The notes: a model not told the origin generated them from the sequence alone. Positions 9,744-22,653 are shown, numbered from the stretch's first letter. The stretch: 64,000 nt of DNA from Streptomyces glomeratus (GCF_021462825.1 NZ_JAKEEB010000006.1:62001-126000), one strand, 5' to 3'. Numbers and translations are program-made.

Positions 9744-10171
9744 TGGCCTGGCGGTGCGGCTTCCAGCCACGCCAGGAAACCGGTCAGCGCGTCTTCGCTC
9801 ATCGCCAGTTCCAGACGGATGCCCCGGTGGTGGCAGGCGAGGATCACCGCGTCGGAGAGCAGCGCCAGCTCCTCCTCGCCCTCGGGAGCACGCCGGCCCG
9901 CCACCTCGATCGCCGAGCGCTCCAGCACCCGGCGCGGGCGCGGCGCGTACGAGAAGACACGGAACCACTCGACACGGTCGCCGTTGTAGCGGGCGATGCC
10001 GTAGCCCCAGCCCTTGCCGCTGGTGTCGGGTTCCTCCGGGACGCCCCACCGCAGACTGCAGTCGAAGGTGCCGCCGGAACGCTGGATGAGGCGGCGTCTG
10101 AGGCCGAAGACGAACAGCCCCACCACCACGAGTGCCACAACCAATCCGCACGCACTCAGAGCGAGGACCAT
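9725..10171 (-). CDS. DUF2550-family single-pass membrane protein
   Basis: A 148-residue protein with one N-terminal membrane helix (MVLALSACGLVVALVVVGLFVFGLRRR) followed by a cytoplasmic domain (GTFDCSLRWGVPEEPD, WGYGIARYNGDRVEWFRVFSY, AGRRAPEGEEELALLSDAVI). This is the pattern of the actinobacterial DUF2550 family, which usually sits next to the ATP synthase operon as here. I chose ATG at 10171 because AGGAGG is 9 bases upstream; a GTG two codons earlier would be too close to it. The last codons and stop form part of the hairpin shared with the chitinase gene. The function is unknown. Confidence 0.85.
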   Translation of the reverse strand: MVLALSACGLVVALVVVGLFVFGLRRRLIQRSGGTFDCSLRWGVPEEPDTSGKGWGYGIARYNGDRVEWFRVFSYAPRPRRVLERSAIEVAGRRAPEGEEELALLSDAVILACHHRGIRLELAMSEDALTGFLAWLEAAPPGQRVNVA

Positions 10172-10227
10172 CGACACCGACCTCCTCGTCTCCTAGGTAA
10201 CGGAACGGATAAAACACCCGGATTTGC

Positions 10228-10275
10228 CTCAGCCGCGGCCGAGACCGGATGGTTCCGGTCCCAGCCGCGGCTGAG
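10228..10275 (-). terminator. Hairpin downstream of atpC
   Basis: Outer arms CTCAGCCGCGG (10228-10238) and CCGCGGCTGAG (10265-10275) enclose inner arms GACCGGA (10243-10249) and TCCGGTC (10254-10260). The long, two-part stem lies 56 bases past the atpC stop and is the likely end of the ATP synthase transcript. Confidence 0.7.
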
Positions 10276-10330
10276 TCACGTCTTCACGGGCTCCCCCACT
10301 GCCTGAACGGCCTGGGAGACGCCCCCACGG

Positions 10331-10705
10331 TCAGTGCGCCGACACCGCACGCAGTCGGACCTCCGCGCGGCGCTCGGCGGTGGAGTCACCCTCCGCCTTC
10401 GCGCGCTCGAGCTCCCGCTGCGCACGCTGGACATCGATCTCGTCCGCCAGCTCGGCGATCTCGGCCAGCAGCGACAGCTTGTTGTCCGCGAACGAGATGA
10501 AACCGCCGTGCACCGCGGCGACGACCGTTGCCCCATCACTCGTACGGATGGTCACCGGGCCCGACTCCAGCACACCGAGCAGCGGCTGGTGACCGGGCAT
10601 GACGCCGATGTCGCCGGACGTGGTGCGCGCCACGACCAGGGTGGCCTCGCCGGACCAGACCTGGCGGTCGGCGGCGACCAGCTCGACGTGCAGCTCAGCA
10701 GCCAA
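10331..10705 (-). CDS. atpC: ATP synthase F1 subunit epsilon
   Basis: A 124-residue subunit of the central stalk that couples rotor movement to the catalytic head and inhibits ATP hydrolysis. It has the expected beta-sandwich start (MAAELHVELVAADRQVWSGEATLVVARTT, with GDIGVMPGHQPLLGVLESG after it) and a C-terminal helical pair rich in Glu/Arg (ELADEIDVQRAQRELERAKAE). It is the last gene of the atp operon and is separated from atpD by 175 bases containing a strong hairpin, unlike the tightly spaced genes upstream. An SD-like AGGAG precedes the ATG. Confidence 0.97.
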   Translation of the reverse strand: MAAELHVELVAADRQVWSGEATLVVARTTSGDIGVMPGHQPLLGVLESGPVTIRTSDGATVVAAVHGGFISFADNKLSLLAEIAELADEIDVQRAQRELERAKAEGDSTAERRAEVRLRAVSAH

Positions 10706-10845
10706 GAGAGGCTCCTCGGGTCACCACCCGGCGGGCGCCGGGTGTTGGTCTGAATTCTAGTAGGCGTGAGGAGAGGGGCGGACCGCACCCCGCAGGACAA
10801 CCCGCGCGGCACTTCTCCACCCCTCTCACCAAGAGGCGGTACCCG

Positions 10846-10869
10846 TCACGGGCCCGTTCGGGCCCGTGA
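10846..10869 (-). terminator. Intercistronic hairpin between atpD and atpC
   Basis: TCACGGGCCC (10846-10855) and GGGCCCGTGA (10860-10869) form a perfect 10-bp stem with the loop GTTC, starting 12 bases after the atpD stop. It could attenuate transcription into atpC or protect the 3' end of the upstream message. Confidence 0.6.
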
Positions 10870-10880
10870 GCAGGCCACCG

Positions 10881-13234
<2,354 letters not shown>

Positions 13235-13255
13235 GAGTCAGGTCCCTTCCTTACG

Positions 13256-14848
13256 TCACTTGGCGGCTGCGGCCGGAACGTCCTCGCCGAGCAGCTTGCC
13301 GTCCGAGGTCTCGAACTGCTTCTTGAACTCCGCGACGGCGTCGTCGATCGCCTGGATCGTGTCGTCCGACATCTTGGCGCCCTCCTTGATGGAGGTCATC
13401 AGGCCCTGGTGCTTGCGGTGCAGGAAGTCCAGGAGCTCACGCTCGAAGCGGCGGACGTCGCCGACCGGAACGTCGTCCATACGGCCGTTGGTGCCGGCCC
13501 AGATCGAGACGACCTGGTCCTCGGTGGCCATCGGCTGGTACTGCGCCTGCTTCAGCAGCTCGACCATGCGCTGACCGCGCTCCAGCTGCGCCTTCGACGC
13601 GGCGTCCAGGTCGGAACCGAAGGCGGCGAACGCCTCCAGCTCACGGAACTGGGCGAGGTCCACGCGCAGACGGCCGGAGACCTGGCGCATCGCCTTGTGC
13701 TGGGCGGAGCCACCGACGCGGGAGACCGAGATACCGACGTTCAGAGCCGGGCGCTGGCCGGCGTTGAACAGGTCGGACTCCAGGAAGCACTGGCCGTCGG
13801 TGATGGAGATGACGTTGGTCGGGATGAACGCCGAGACGTCGTTGGCCTTGGTCTCGACGATCGGCAGACCGGTCATCGAGCCGGCACCCATGTCGTCGGA
13901 GAGCTTGGCGCAGCGCTCCAGCAGACGGGAGTGCAGGTAGAAGACGTCACCCGGGTAGGCCTCGCGGCCCGGCGGGCGGCGCAGCAGCAGGGACACGGCG
14001 CGGTAGGCGTCGGCCTGCTTGGACAGGTCGTCGAAGATGATCAGGACGTGCTTGCCCTGGTACATCCAGTGCTGGCCGATGGCCGAACCGGTGTAGGGCG
14101 CCAGGTACTTGAAGCCCGCCGGGTCGGACGCCGGGGCGGCGACGATCGTCGTGTACTCGAGCGCGCCGGCCTCCTCCAGGGCGCCGCGCACGGACGCGAT
14201 GGTGGAGCCCTTCTGGCCGATGGCGACGTAGATGCAGCGGACCTGCTTCTTCGGGTCGCCCGTGCGCCAGTTGTCACGCTGGTTGATGATCGTGTCGACG
14301 GCCAGGGCGGTCTTGCCGGTCTGGCGGTCACCGATGATCAGCTGACGCTGACCGCGGCCGATCGGGGTCATCGCGTCGACGGCCTTGTAGCCGGTCTCCA
14401 TCGGCTCGTGCACCGACTTGCGCTGCATGACCGTGGGGGCCTGCAGCTCGAGGGCGCGGCGGCCGTCGGTCTCGATCTCGCCGAGGCCGTCGATCGGGTT
14501 GCCGAGCGGGTCGACGACACGGCCGAGGTAGCCCTCGCCGACTGCCACGGAGAGCACTTCACCGGTGCGCTGCACCGGCTGGCCCTCCTCGATGCCGCTG
14601 AACTCACCGAGGACGATGGCACCGATCTCGCGCTCCTCCAGGTTGAGGGCGAGGCCGAGGGTGCCGTCCTCGAACTTCAGCAGTTCGTTGGCCATGGCCG
14701 AGGGCAGACCCTCGACCTTCGCGATGCCGTCGCCGGCAAGGGTGACCGTACCGACCTCCTCGCGCGAGGCCGCGTCCGGCTTGTACGACTGGACAAAGTT
14801 CTCCAGCGCGTCCCGGATCTCCTCCGGCCGGATCGTGAGCTCCGCCAT
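13256..14848 (-). CDS. atpA: ATP synthase F1 subunit alpha
   Basis: A 530-residue non-catalytic nucleotide-binding subunit. P-loop [15 protein letters not shown] lies near residues 174-188, followed by [28 protein letters not shown] and the signature [20 protein letters not shown]. The ATG at 14848 gives [18 protein letters not shown], the normal actinobacterial N-terminus; the open frame continues upstream but without family similarity. The 115-base gap to atpH contains a small perfect hairpin (CTGGGGG/CCCCCAG, 14895-14911), probably an RNA-processing or stability feature. Confidence 0.98.
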   Translation of the reverse strand: MAELTIRPEEIRDALENFVQSYKPDAASREEVGTVTLAGDGIAKVEGLPSAMANELLKFEDGTLGLALNLEEREIGAIVLGEFSGIEEGQPVQRTGEVLSVAVGEGYLGRVVDPLGNPIDGLGEIETDGRRALELQAPTVMQRKSVHEPMETGYKAVDAMTPIGRGQRQLIIGDRQTGKTALAVDTIINQRDNWRTGDPKKQVRCIYVAIGQKGSTIASVRGALEEAGALEYTTIVAAPASDPAGFKYLAPYTGSAIGQHWMYQGKHVLIIFDDLSKQADAYRAVSLLLRRPPGREAYPGDVFYLHSRLLERCAKLSDDMGAGSMTGLPIVETKANDVSAFIPTNVISITDGQCFLESDLFNAGQRPALNVGISVSRVGGSAQHKAMRQVSGRLRVDLAQFRELEAFAAFGSDLDAASKAQLERGQRMVELLKQAQYQPMATEDQVVSIWAGTNGRMDDVPVGDVRRFERELLDFLHRKHQGLMTSIKEGAKMSDDTIQAIDDAVAEFKKQFETSDGKLLGEDVPAAAAK

Positions 14849-14963
14849 CTGGGTTCCCTGCTCTCCTTGTTGGGCCCGAAGTTTCTGTGGGGGTCTGGGG
14901 GCGACCCCCAGGAATCCTCTGCACGGCCCAACCCGGGCCGTAGTACTGCGTATGGAGTTGCTG

Positions 14964-15779
14964 CTAGCTCGCCAGGCGGCGGCCGGCGTCCTCGAGTCGG
15001 TCCGCGAGCGAACCGTTGATCTCCTCGTCACCGACCCGCACCCGGATCCCGCCGAGGACCTCGGGGTCCACGTCCAGGTTGAGGTGCATCTGGCGGCCGT
15101 AGAGCTTCGCCAGCGCTGCGCCGAGGCGCTGCTTCTGCGCGTCGCTCAGCGGGACCGCCGAGGTGACGACGGCGACCATCCGGTTCCGGCGGTCGGCGGC
15201 CAGCTTGGACAGGGACTCGATTCCCGTTTCCAGGCTACGTCCCCGCGGCGCGGTCACAAGGCGCTGCACCAGACGCTCGGTGGTGACGTTGGCCCGTCCG
15301 CCGAGCAGCCGGTGGAGCAGCTCGGTCTTGGCCGCGGCGCCGGCCGCACGGTCCGTGAGCGCGGCGCGCAGCTCCGTGCTGGAGGAGATGATCCGGCCGA
15401 ACCGGAACAGCTCGTCCTCGACGTCGTCGAGCGCGCCCGCCTTCTCGGCGGCGGTGAGGTCGGCGAGGCTCGCCAGCTCCTCCAGCGCGTCGACCAGGTC
15501 GCGCGGCTGCGACCAGCGCGTGCGTGCCATGCCCGCCACCAGATCCACGGCCGGGCCGCCGACCTGGCCGCCGAGCAGGCGCTGCACCAGCTCGGCCTTG
15601 GCCTCGGCGGGCTGCGCCGGGTCGGTGAGAACCCGGCGCAGGCCGGCCTCGCGGTCGAGCAGCGCGGTGACGGCGGCCAGCTCGTCGGCGAGCTGCGCCG
15701 CGTCCACGGACGTGGCGTCCGTCAGCGCGTCGAGACGCTCGCGTGCGGCAGCCAGGGCCTCGCGGCTCGCTCCGTTCAT
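14964..15779 (-). CDS. atpH: ATP synthase F1 subunit delta
   Basis: A 271-residue peripheral-stalk subunit joining b to the top of F1. The C-terminal half carries the OSCP/delta signature region ([18 protein letters not shown] and [25 protein letters not shown], the end being the usual VRVG motif). It is about 90 residues longer than E. coli delta because of an extended N-terminal helical part, as is usual in Streptomyces. The ATG overlaps the atpF stop by four bases (ATGA), which implies translational coupling. Confidence 0.97.
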   Translation of the reverse strand: MNGASREALAAARERLDALTDATSVDAAQLADELAAVTALLDREAGLRRVLTDPAQPAEAKAELVQRLLGGQVGGPAVDLVAGMARTRWSQPRDLVDALEELASLADLTAAEKAGALDDVEDELFRFGRIISSSTELRAALTDRAAGAAAKTELLHRLLGGRANVTTERLVQRLVTAPRGRSLETGIESLSKLAADRRNRMVAVVTSAVPLSDAQKQRLGAALAKLYGRQMHLNLDVDPEVLGGIRVRVGDEEINGSLADRLEDAGRRLAS

Positions 15780-16327
15780 CGCGCGGCCTCGGCCTTCTCC
15801 TCGAGCTCGTCGAGGAAGCGGTCGATCACGCGGCTCTGCCGGGCGTGGTCCTCGAGGGACTCGCCGACGAGCTTGCCGGCCAGGTCCGTGGCCAGCTTGC
15901 CCACGTCCTGCCGCAGCGTCTGCGCGGCGGTCTTGCGGTCCGCCTCGATCTGCGCGTGACCGGCGGCGACGATCTCCTCGCGCTGCCGCTGACCCTCCGC
16001 GCGCATCTCGGCGATGAGCGTGGCGCCCTGCTCCTGCGCCTCCTGGCGCAGCCGCGCGGCCTCGTGCCGGGCTTCGGCGAGCTGAGCCTTGTACTGCTCA
16101 AGCACGCTCTGGGCCTCGACCTTCATGGCGTCGGCCTCTTCGATGCCGCCTTCGATCGCCGCGCGACGCTCCTCCAGAACCTTGTTGATGTTCGGAAGCA
16201 GCTTCTTCCAGAAGAAGAAGAACACGATGGCGAAGGCGATGGTGCCGACGAGCAGCTCGGGACCGGCCGGGACGAGCGGGTTCTGCTCGGTCTCCTCGGC
16301 CGCCAGCTGTGCCAGGTTGGCGATCAC
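15776..16327 (-). CDS. atpF: ATP synthase F0 subunit b
   Basis: A 183-residue peripheral-stalk subunit with one membrane helix (ELLVGTIAFAIVFFFFWKK, about residues 24-42) and a long, highly charged coiled coil (INKVLEERRAAIEGGIEEADAMK onwards) that dimerises and binds delta. The start is GTG at 16327 with AAAGG upstream. It is followed by atpH with a four-base overlap and preceded by atpE at 39 bases. Nothing abnormal is seen. Confidence 0.97.
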   Translation of the reverse strand: MIANLAQLAAEETEQNPLVPAGPELLVGTIAFAIVFFFFWKKLLPNINKVLEERRAAIEGGIEEADAMKVEAQSVLEQYKAQLAEARHEAARLRQEAQEQGATLIAEMRAEGQRQREEIVAAGHAQIEADRKTAAQTLRQDVGKLATDLAGKLVGESLEDHARQSRVIDRFLDELEEKAEAAR

Positions 16328-16366
16328 ATCAGTGCCTTTCGTCGATACGTGTCAGTAAGAGAGTGA

Positions 16367-17510
<1,144 letters not shown>

Positions 17511-17735
17511 CGCGGGCTCCTTCGGCGTGACGCATGGGTACGGCAACCTCGTTGTGTCGGCGCGGCGCGCAGCCGCGGATCGGCACCGGACTGGTGTTAC
17601 GGATGTGGGGGCGGCCTTCGGGGATCAAGCCTCGCGATTGAGCAGGCGTCAGCTCAGATGCCCGCGCCCGCGATGCCGCAGTTGGCACCGGACGATAGCA
17701 GGATCTCCCGCACGTCTTTATCCCGGCCCTACCCC

Positions 17736-18173
17736 TCACGACGTGGACCCTGTCTTCTCGGGCTTCTCGCTCTTCTGGGAGTCCGGGTCGATGTAGAAGA
17801 TCTTGGCCTTCATATGCGCGCGCGCCTGCGCCGCCATCCATACGACCGTCGCGATCACGAGCGTGATCGCGAACACCTTGGGATCGAAGAGAGAAGTGCC
17901 CTTGAAGAGAGCCACGAAGATCAGGAGCAGCAGAAGCTGAGCGGTGTAGAGCATCAGCCCCATGGCCTGGAACAGCTGCGGGAGCGATTTCGCCGTCCGC
18001 TGCAGGACGTAGAGCCCGGCCCCCATGAAGACAAGGGCGAGCACCGTGCCGACGGCCGCACCCAGCGCTCCCTTGCCCCCCACGACCGCACCACCGACGG
18101 CGACGGCGATCACGCCGACGGCCGCTGTGGGCGCAGCGGTCTGCAGAAGGTTCCGGGCGTCATTGGACGGCAT
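17736..18173 (-). CDS. atpI: ATP synthase protein I-like membrane protein
   Basis: A 145-residue protein with four hydrophobic helices (AAVGVIAVAVGGAVVGG, LGAAVGTVLALVFMGAGLYV, LMLYTAQLLLLLIFVALF, FAITLVIATVVWMAAQARAH) and a charged tail. It occupies the first position of the atp operon, where AtpI, thought to help assemble the c-ring, is normally found. The ATG at 18173 gives MPSNDARNLLQ. Sequence conservation in this family is low, so the name rests on position and topology. The 297 bases upstream (to wecA) should hold the main operon promoter, but I cannot place -35/-10 elements with confidence. Confidence 0.85.
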   Translation of the reverse strand: MPSNDARNLLQTAAPTAAVGVIAVAVGGAVVGGKGALGAAVGTVLALVFMGAGLYVLQRTAKSLPQLFQAMGLMLYTAQLLLLLIFVALFKGTSLFDPKVFAITLVIATVVWMAAQARAHMKAKIFYIDPDSQKSEKPEKTGSTS

Positions 18174-18470
18174 GGCGGCAACTCCGCTTACTGAAGGGGG
18201 CAGGGTGTCGTCATGGACGAGCGTAGTCCCGGGGCGAGTGGGAACCTCACGCCGAGGGGGCGTCCCAGAGGGACCTTCGGCTCTATCCCGGGTTCTCGTG
18301 AACGGTATCACAAACTATTTGATGCGGTCTTTACCTAGGGGGTGTGCCCACCATCACACATGAGAGTGAACCTGCGCGTCTGTGCAGGCAAGCAACCCAC
18401 TTGTCTGGTATTGGGGCGCTATGCACCCCCACGAATTGGCAACGCGCTCGTCAGATTCTTACCTTGTGCG

Positions 18471-19811
18471 TCAGCGTGACGACTCGGCCCCACGCCGGTC
18501 CAGACGCGAACGGGCGCCGAGCGCGGTGGCCCCGTTGACACCCGAGACGCCCGCGGCGACCGGAGTGCGGCGCGGCTCCCCGGCCACCGGCTCACGCCCC
18601 TCCTCGCGCGAGGCGGCCGGCACCGGCCCTGCCGCCGTCCGGCGCCCGCGGCGGTAACGGGGCGGCACGAAGGACTCGGCCCAGCGCGGGGCGCGCGGAG
18701 TGAACCTCGGCAGCAGGAGCAGCACCAGGCCGACCGCGCTCAGGGCGACGATGCCGAGCACGATCCACAGGGACGCCGAGTTCACCGAGTAGGCCAGGGC
18801 GCCGAAGGCGATGAGCGCCGACCAGAAGTACATGATGAGTACGGCCCTGCTGTGCGAGTGCCCGATCTCCAGCAGCCGGTGGTGCAGATGGCCGCGGTCG
18901 GCGGCGAACGGCGACTGACCGCGCCAGGTACGGCGCACGATCGCCAGGATCAGGTCCGCGGCCGGGACCGCGATGATCGTCAGCGGGAGCAGCAGCGGGA
19001 TGTACACCGGGACGGTCTGGTGCACCGTCGCACGCTCGGAACCGGAGAAGAGGTTCATCGCGTCCGGGTCCACCTGGCCGGTGACCGAGATGGCCCCCGC
19101 GGCGAGCACCAGCCCGATCAGCATCGACCCCGAGTCGCCCATGAAGATCCGTGCGGGGTGCATGTTGTGCGGCAGGAAGCCCAGGCACATGCCCATCAGA
19201 ACGGCCGCGAACAGGGTCGCGGGAGCGGCGGCCTCCAGCCCGTAGCCGTACCAGATGCGGTACGCGTACATGAAGAACGCGGCGGCCGCGATGCACACCA
19301 TGCCGGCGGCGAGGCCGTCGAGGCCGTCGACGAAGTTGACCGCGTTGATCGTGATGACGACCAGGGCGACGGTCAGCAGGGTGCCCTGCCACGGGGTGAG
19401 CGCGACCAGGCCCACACCCGGGACCGGCAGCCACAGGATGGTCAGACCCTGCATGACCATCACACCCGCGGCGATCATCTGGCCGCCCAGCTTGATCAGG
19501 GCGTCGATCTCGAACTTGTCGTCCAGGACGCCGATCAGCCAGATCAGCGCGGCACCGGAGAGCAGGGCCCGGGGCTCGTTCGACTTGGCGAAGACCTCGT
19601 TGAGGTTCTTGAGGTGGTCGGCGACCAGCAGGCCCGCGCACAGGCCGAAGAACATGGCGATACCGCCGAGCCGGGGAGTGGGCTCCCGGTGCACGTCCCG
19701 GGCCCGGATCTCCGGCATGGCTCCGGCCACGATCGCGAACTTCCGTACCGGCCCTGTCAGCAGATACGTCACCGCGGCCGTGATGCAGAGCGTCAGCAGG
19801 TATTCACGCAC
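18471..19811 (-). CDS. WecA/TagO/MraY-family polyprenyl-phosphate sugar-1-phosphate transferase
   Basis: A 446-residue membrane enzyme with about eleven helices that transfers an N-acetylhexosamine-1-phosphate from UDP-sugar to polyprenyl phosphate. This is the first step of wall-polymer or polysaccharide assembly. Diagnostic loops are VHREPTPRLGGIAMF, GVLDDKFEID, NAVNFVDGLDGLAAG, ARIFMGDSGSM and the His-rich DRGHLHHRLLEIGHSHS typical of WecA and not MraY. The C-terminus is a 60-residue Arg/Pro-rich cytoplasmic tail. GTG at 19811 is chosen because it opens directly into the first helix. The sugar substrate cannot be read from the sequence. Confidence 0.9.
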   Translation of the reverse strand: MREYLLTLCITAAVTYLLTGPVRKFAIVAGAMPEIRARDVHREPTPRLGGIAMFFGLCAGLLVADHLKNLNEVFAKSNEPRALLSGAALIWLIGVLDDKFEIDALIKLGGQMIAAGVMVMQGLTILWLPVPGVGLVALTPWQGTLLTVALVVITINAVNFVDGLDGLAAGMVCIAAAAFFMYAYRIWYGYGLEAAAPATLFAAVLMGMCLGFLPHNMHPARIFMGDSGSMLIGLVLAAGAISVTGQVDPDAMNLFSGSERATVHQTVPVYIPLLLPLTIIAVPAADLILAIVRRTWRGQSPFAADRGHLHHRLLEIGHSHSRAVLIMYFWSALIAFGALAYSVNSASLWIVLGIVALSAVGLVLLLLPRFTPRAPRWAESFVPPRYRRGRRTAAGPVPAASREEGREPVAGEPRRTPVAAGVSGVNGATALGARSRLDRRGAESSR

Positions 19812-19937
19812 GGCTTCCCCACAAGTCTCGCTGGGCGTCCTCAGCCCCACACCCTAGCTTTGCGTGCATACGGTTGAGGACTCACGGGTAGCGACGATGG
19901 TTGCATGTGTGCCTGTGCACTCCGCTGCGCGTACCCC

Positions 19938-21179
19938 TCAGCGGCCGGGATACGGCGGAAATCCGTCGGTCAGCTCCCGCACTTCTTCACGAGCCCGCTT
20001 GGCGCTCGCCTCCTCGCGCAGCACCGCTGCGAAGAGAGCGGCGACACGCGCCATCTCCGCCTCGCGCATGCCCTGGGTGGTCAGAGCGGCGGTGCCCAGG
20101 CGCAGCCCGCGGGCGTCTCCGTGGGGCAGCGCGCAGGTGTCGAGGACCATCCCGGCCGCCGCGAGCCGCCCCCGGGCGGTACGGCCGTCGATCCCCAGCG
20201 GGGCGGGATCGACGGTCAGCAGGTGGGTGTCGGTGCCGCCGGTGATCACATGCAGCCCCTCGGCGGCCAGGCCGGCCGCGAGCATCCGCGCGTTGGCCAC
20301 CACCTGGTGGGCGTACGCCCCGAAGTCCGTGGTCGCCGCCTCCCCGAACGCGACGGCCTTCGCGGCGATGCTGTTCATCTGGGCGCCGCCCTGGGTGAAG
20401 GGGAAGACGGCCCGGTCCACGCGTTCGGCCAGTTCGCCGCCGCACAGGATCATGCCACCGCGCGGGCCGCGCAGCACCTTGTGGGTGGTGGCGCAGACGA
20501 CGTCGGCGAACGGCACCGGGCTGGGGGCCGCTCCCCCGGCGACCAGACCGATCGGGTGCGCGGCGTCGGCGATGAGGTACGCCCCCACCTCGTCGGCGAC
20601 CTCCCGGAAGAAGGCGTAGTCGATGTGGCGCGGATAGGCGATCGACCCGCACACGATCGCCTTCGGGCGGTGGGTACGGGCCAGGGCGCGCACCTGCACA
20701 TGGTCCATGAGCCCGGACTCCGCCTCGACCCCGTAGCCGACGAAGTCGAACCAGCGTCCGGAGAAGTTGGCGGGAGAGCCGTGCGTGAGGTGCCCGCCGT
20801 GCGGCAGTCCGAGGGCGAGCACGGTGTCGCCCGGTCTGAGCAGGGCGGCGTACGCGGCGAGCACCGCGGACGATCCCGAGTGCGACTGCACATTGGCGTG
20901 CTCGGCCCGGAACAGCGCCTTGGCCCGCTCCACGGCGATCCGCTCGGCGACGTCGACGATCTCGCAGCCGCCGTGGTGCCGGGCGCCGGGGTAGCCCTCG
21001 GCGTACTTGTTGACGAGGGGGGAGCCGAGGACCGCGAGCACCGCCGGGGAGGTGAAGTTCTCGGCGGCGCTGAGCTGCAGGGTCGTCGACTGCCGGGCGA
21101 GTTCCCCGAGGAGGATCTCGGCCAGCTCGGGGTCCTGCCGGTGCAGGACGTCGGCCTCGGTGGTGGAGGTGACCGCCAT
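19938..21179 (-). CDS. glyA: Serine hydroxymethyltransferase-like PLP enzyme
   Basis: A 413-residue fold-type I PLP enzyme of the SHMT family, which interconverts serine and glycine with tetrahydrofolate. The PLP lysine is Lys234 in TTHKVLRGPRGG, and NKYAEGYPGARHHGGCEIVD, AEHANVQSHSGSSAV and LPHGGHLTHG are recognisable. Several normally fixed positions differ: the canonical RYYGGCE reads RHHGGCE, and the DMAHFAGLVA stretch reads DAAHPIGLVA. It is therefore a divergent paralogue, and its substrate may not be plain serine/glycine. ATG at 21179 matches the family start. It lies between wecA and the phosphatase-like gene. Confidence 0.82.
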   Translation of the reverse strand: MAVTSTTEADVLHRQDPELAEILLGELARQSTTLQLSAAENFTSPAVLAVLGSPLVNKYAEGYPGARHHGGCEIVDVAERIAVERAKALFRAEHANVQSHSGSSAVLAAYAALLRPGDTVLALGLPHGGHLTHGSPANFSGRWFDFVGYGVEAESGLMDHVQVRALARTHRPKAIVCGSIAYPRHIDYAFFREVADEVGAYLIADAAHPIGLVAGGAAPSPVPFADVVCATTHKVLRGPRGGMILCGGELAERVDRAVFPFTQGGAQMNSIAAKAVAFGEAATTDFGAYAHQVVANARMLAAGLAAEGLHVITGGTDTHLLTVDPAPLGIDGRTARGRLAAAGMVLDTCALPHGDARGLRLGTAALTTQGMREAEMARVAALFAAVLREEASAKRAREEVRELTDGFPPYPGR

Positions 21180-21307
21180 GGTGGGCTCCGGGGCTCCGGG
21201 CGTCGGGATGTACGTCCAATGTAGGCCCGCGCCCCTCGCGGCGCCCGGCCGCCACGGCCGCCGGAACACCCGGCGGGCGGCCCCGGCGGGCTCTCACCGG
21301 CGTCGGG

Positions 21308-22009
21308 TCAGGCCCGGGCGGGTACCCCCGTCAGGGCCGTCACCACCGGGTCCAGGGCCTGGTGGATCTCGTCCCCGATCGAACGGAAGAACGTCAGCGG
21401 CGCCCCGTACGGGTCGTACACCTCGTCGGCCTCCGCCGTCGGCGCCAGCAGCCAGCCGCGCAGGGCCGCGGCCGCCCGCACCAGGGCGCGGGCGCGTGCC
21501 ACCACGCCGTCCTCCAGGGGCGGCAGCGTGGCCGGGTCTATCGCCCGGACGAGGCGGGTGAACTCCTTCAGCGTGAAGGTGCGCAGACCCGCCGAGTGCC
21601 CCATGGAGATGACCTGGGCCCGGTGGTCACGGGTCGCCGTCAGGACCAGGTCCGCACGGATGACGTGCTCGTCCAGCAGTTCACGGCCGACGAAGCCGGA
21701 GGCGTCCGCGCCGAACTCCGCGAGGATCGCCTCCGCGTTCGCCTCCATGGGCGCGCCCTCGTGGCCCCAGGTGCCGGCGCTCTCCACGATCAGCCCGCCC
21801 ATGGCGCTGCCCCCGGCGAGACCGGGCGCGGGGCAGCCGAGCCGGTCCGCGAGAAAGTGCCGGGTCAGCCGCTCGGTGATCGGCGAACGGCACACGTTGC
21901 CGGTGCTGACGTGGAGGATGCGGAAGCTGTCACGGGGACCTCCCGGCGGTACCGGACTCCCCGTCCCGCCCCCGTTGCCTATGCCACGCCCCGCCGCGGG
22001 GGCTGTCAA
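21308..22009 (-). CDS. Low-molecular-weight protein tyrosine phosphatase-like protein, nucleophile Cys replaced by Ser
   Basis: A 233-residue protein with the LMW-PTP fold. The phosphate loop reads HVSTGNVCRSP, the later AGTWGHEGAPM is typical, and the general-acid region is VYDPYG. In active enzymes the loop is C-x5-R; here the first position is Ser, so the usual catalytic nucleophile is missing, while Arg and Asp remain. The proposed start is TTG at 22009, overlapping the tsaC stop as TTGA; no ATG or GTG in frame lies before the conserved domain. It may bind phosphotyrosine or phosphate without turnover. The start is less certain than the domain. Confidence 0.75.
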   Translation of the reverse strand: MTAPAAGRGIGNGGGTGSPVPPGGPRDSFRILHVSTGNVCRSPITERLTRHFLADRLGCPAPGLAGGSAMGGLIVESAGTWGHEGAPMEANAEAILAEFGADASGFVGRELLDEHVIRADLVLTATRDHRAQVISMGHSAGLRTFTLKEFTRLVRAIDPATLPPLEDGVVARARALVRAAAALRGWLLAPTAEADEVYDPYGAPLTFFRSIGDEIHQALDPVVTALTGVPARA

Positions 22010-22653
22010 TTCGCCACCTCGAGGTCGGGTACGACCTTGCGCAGCTCCTCCGCCGACAGCGCTCCCTGGCGCAGCAGGACCGGCACCTTGCCCGTGACGT
22101 CGACGATCGACGACGGGACGTTGCCCGGGGTGGGGCCGCCGTCCAGATAGACGGAGACGGAGTCCCCGAGCATCTCCTGCGCGGCGTCGCAGGTCTCCGG
22201 CGACGGGTGGCCGGTGAGGTTCGCGGAGGACACGGCCATGGGACCGACCTCCGTCAGCAGCTCGATGGCGACCGGGTGCAGCGGCATGCGCACGGCGACG
22301 GTGCCACGGGTGTCCCCGAGGTCCCACTGCAACGACGGCTGATGGCGTGCGACCAGCGTGAGCGCGCCCGGCCAGAACGCGTCGACCAGCTCCCAGGCCA
22401 TCTCGGAGAAGTCGGTGACGAGGCCGTGCAGGGTGTTCGGGGAGCCGATCAGGACAGGCGTGGGCATATTGCGGCCACGGCCCTTGGCCTGGAGAAGGTC
22501 GGCCACGGCCTCCGAGGAGAACGCGTCGGCGCCGATGCCGTACACGGTGTCGGTCGGCAGCACCACGAGTTCGCCACGGCGGACGGCGGACGCGGCCTCG
22601 CGCAGACCCGTCACGCGGTCGGTCGCGTCATTGGTGTCGTATCGCCGTGCCAT
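22006..22653 (-). CDS. tsaC: L-threonylcarbamoyladenylate synthase (Sua5/YciO/YrdC)
   Basis: A 215-residue enzyme making threonylcarbamoyl-AMP from threonine, bicarbonate and ATP for the t6A37 modification of ANN-reading tRNAs. Family motifs are VVLPTDTVYGIGADAF (residues 32-47), KGRGRNMPTPVLIG, FWPGALTLVARH, VAVRMPLHPVAIELL and PMAVSSANLTGHPSPET. It is the short YrdC-only form, without the Sua5 C-terminal domain. ATG at 22653 gives MARRYDTND. It sits between prmC and the LMW-phosphatase-like gene, the usual actinobacterial order. Confidence 0.93.
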   Translation of the reverse strand: MARRYDTNDATDRVTGLREAASAVRRGELVVLPTDTVYGIGADAFSSEAVADLLQAKGRGRNMPTPVLIGSPNTLHGLVTDFSEMAWELVDAFWPGALTLVARHQPSLQWDLGDTRGTVAVRMPLHPVAIELLTEVGPMAVSSANLTGHPSPETCDAAQEMLGDSVSVYLDGGPTPGNVPSSIVDVTGKVPVLLRQGALSAEELRKVVPDLEVAN

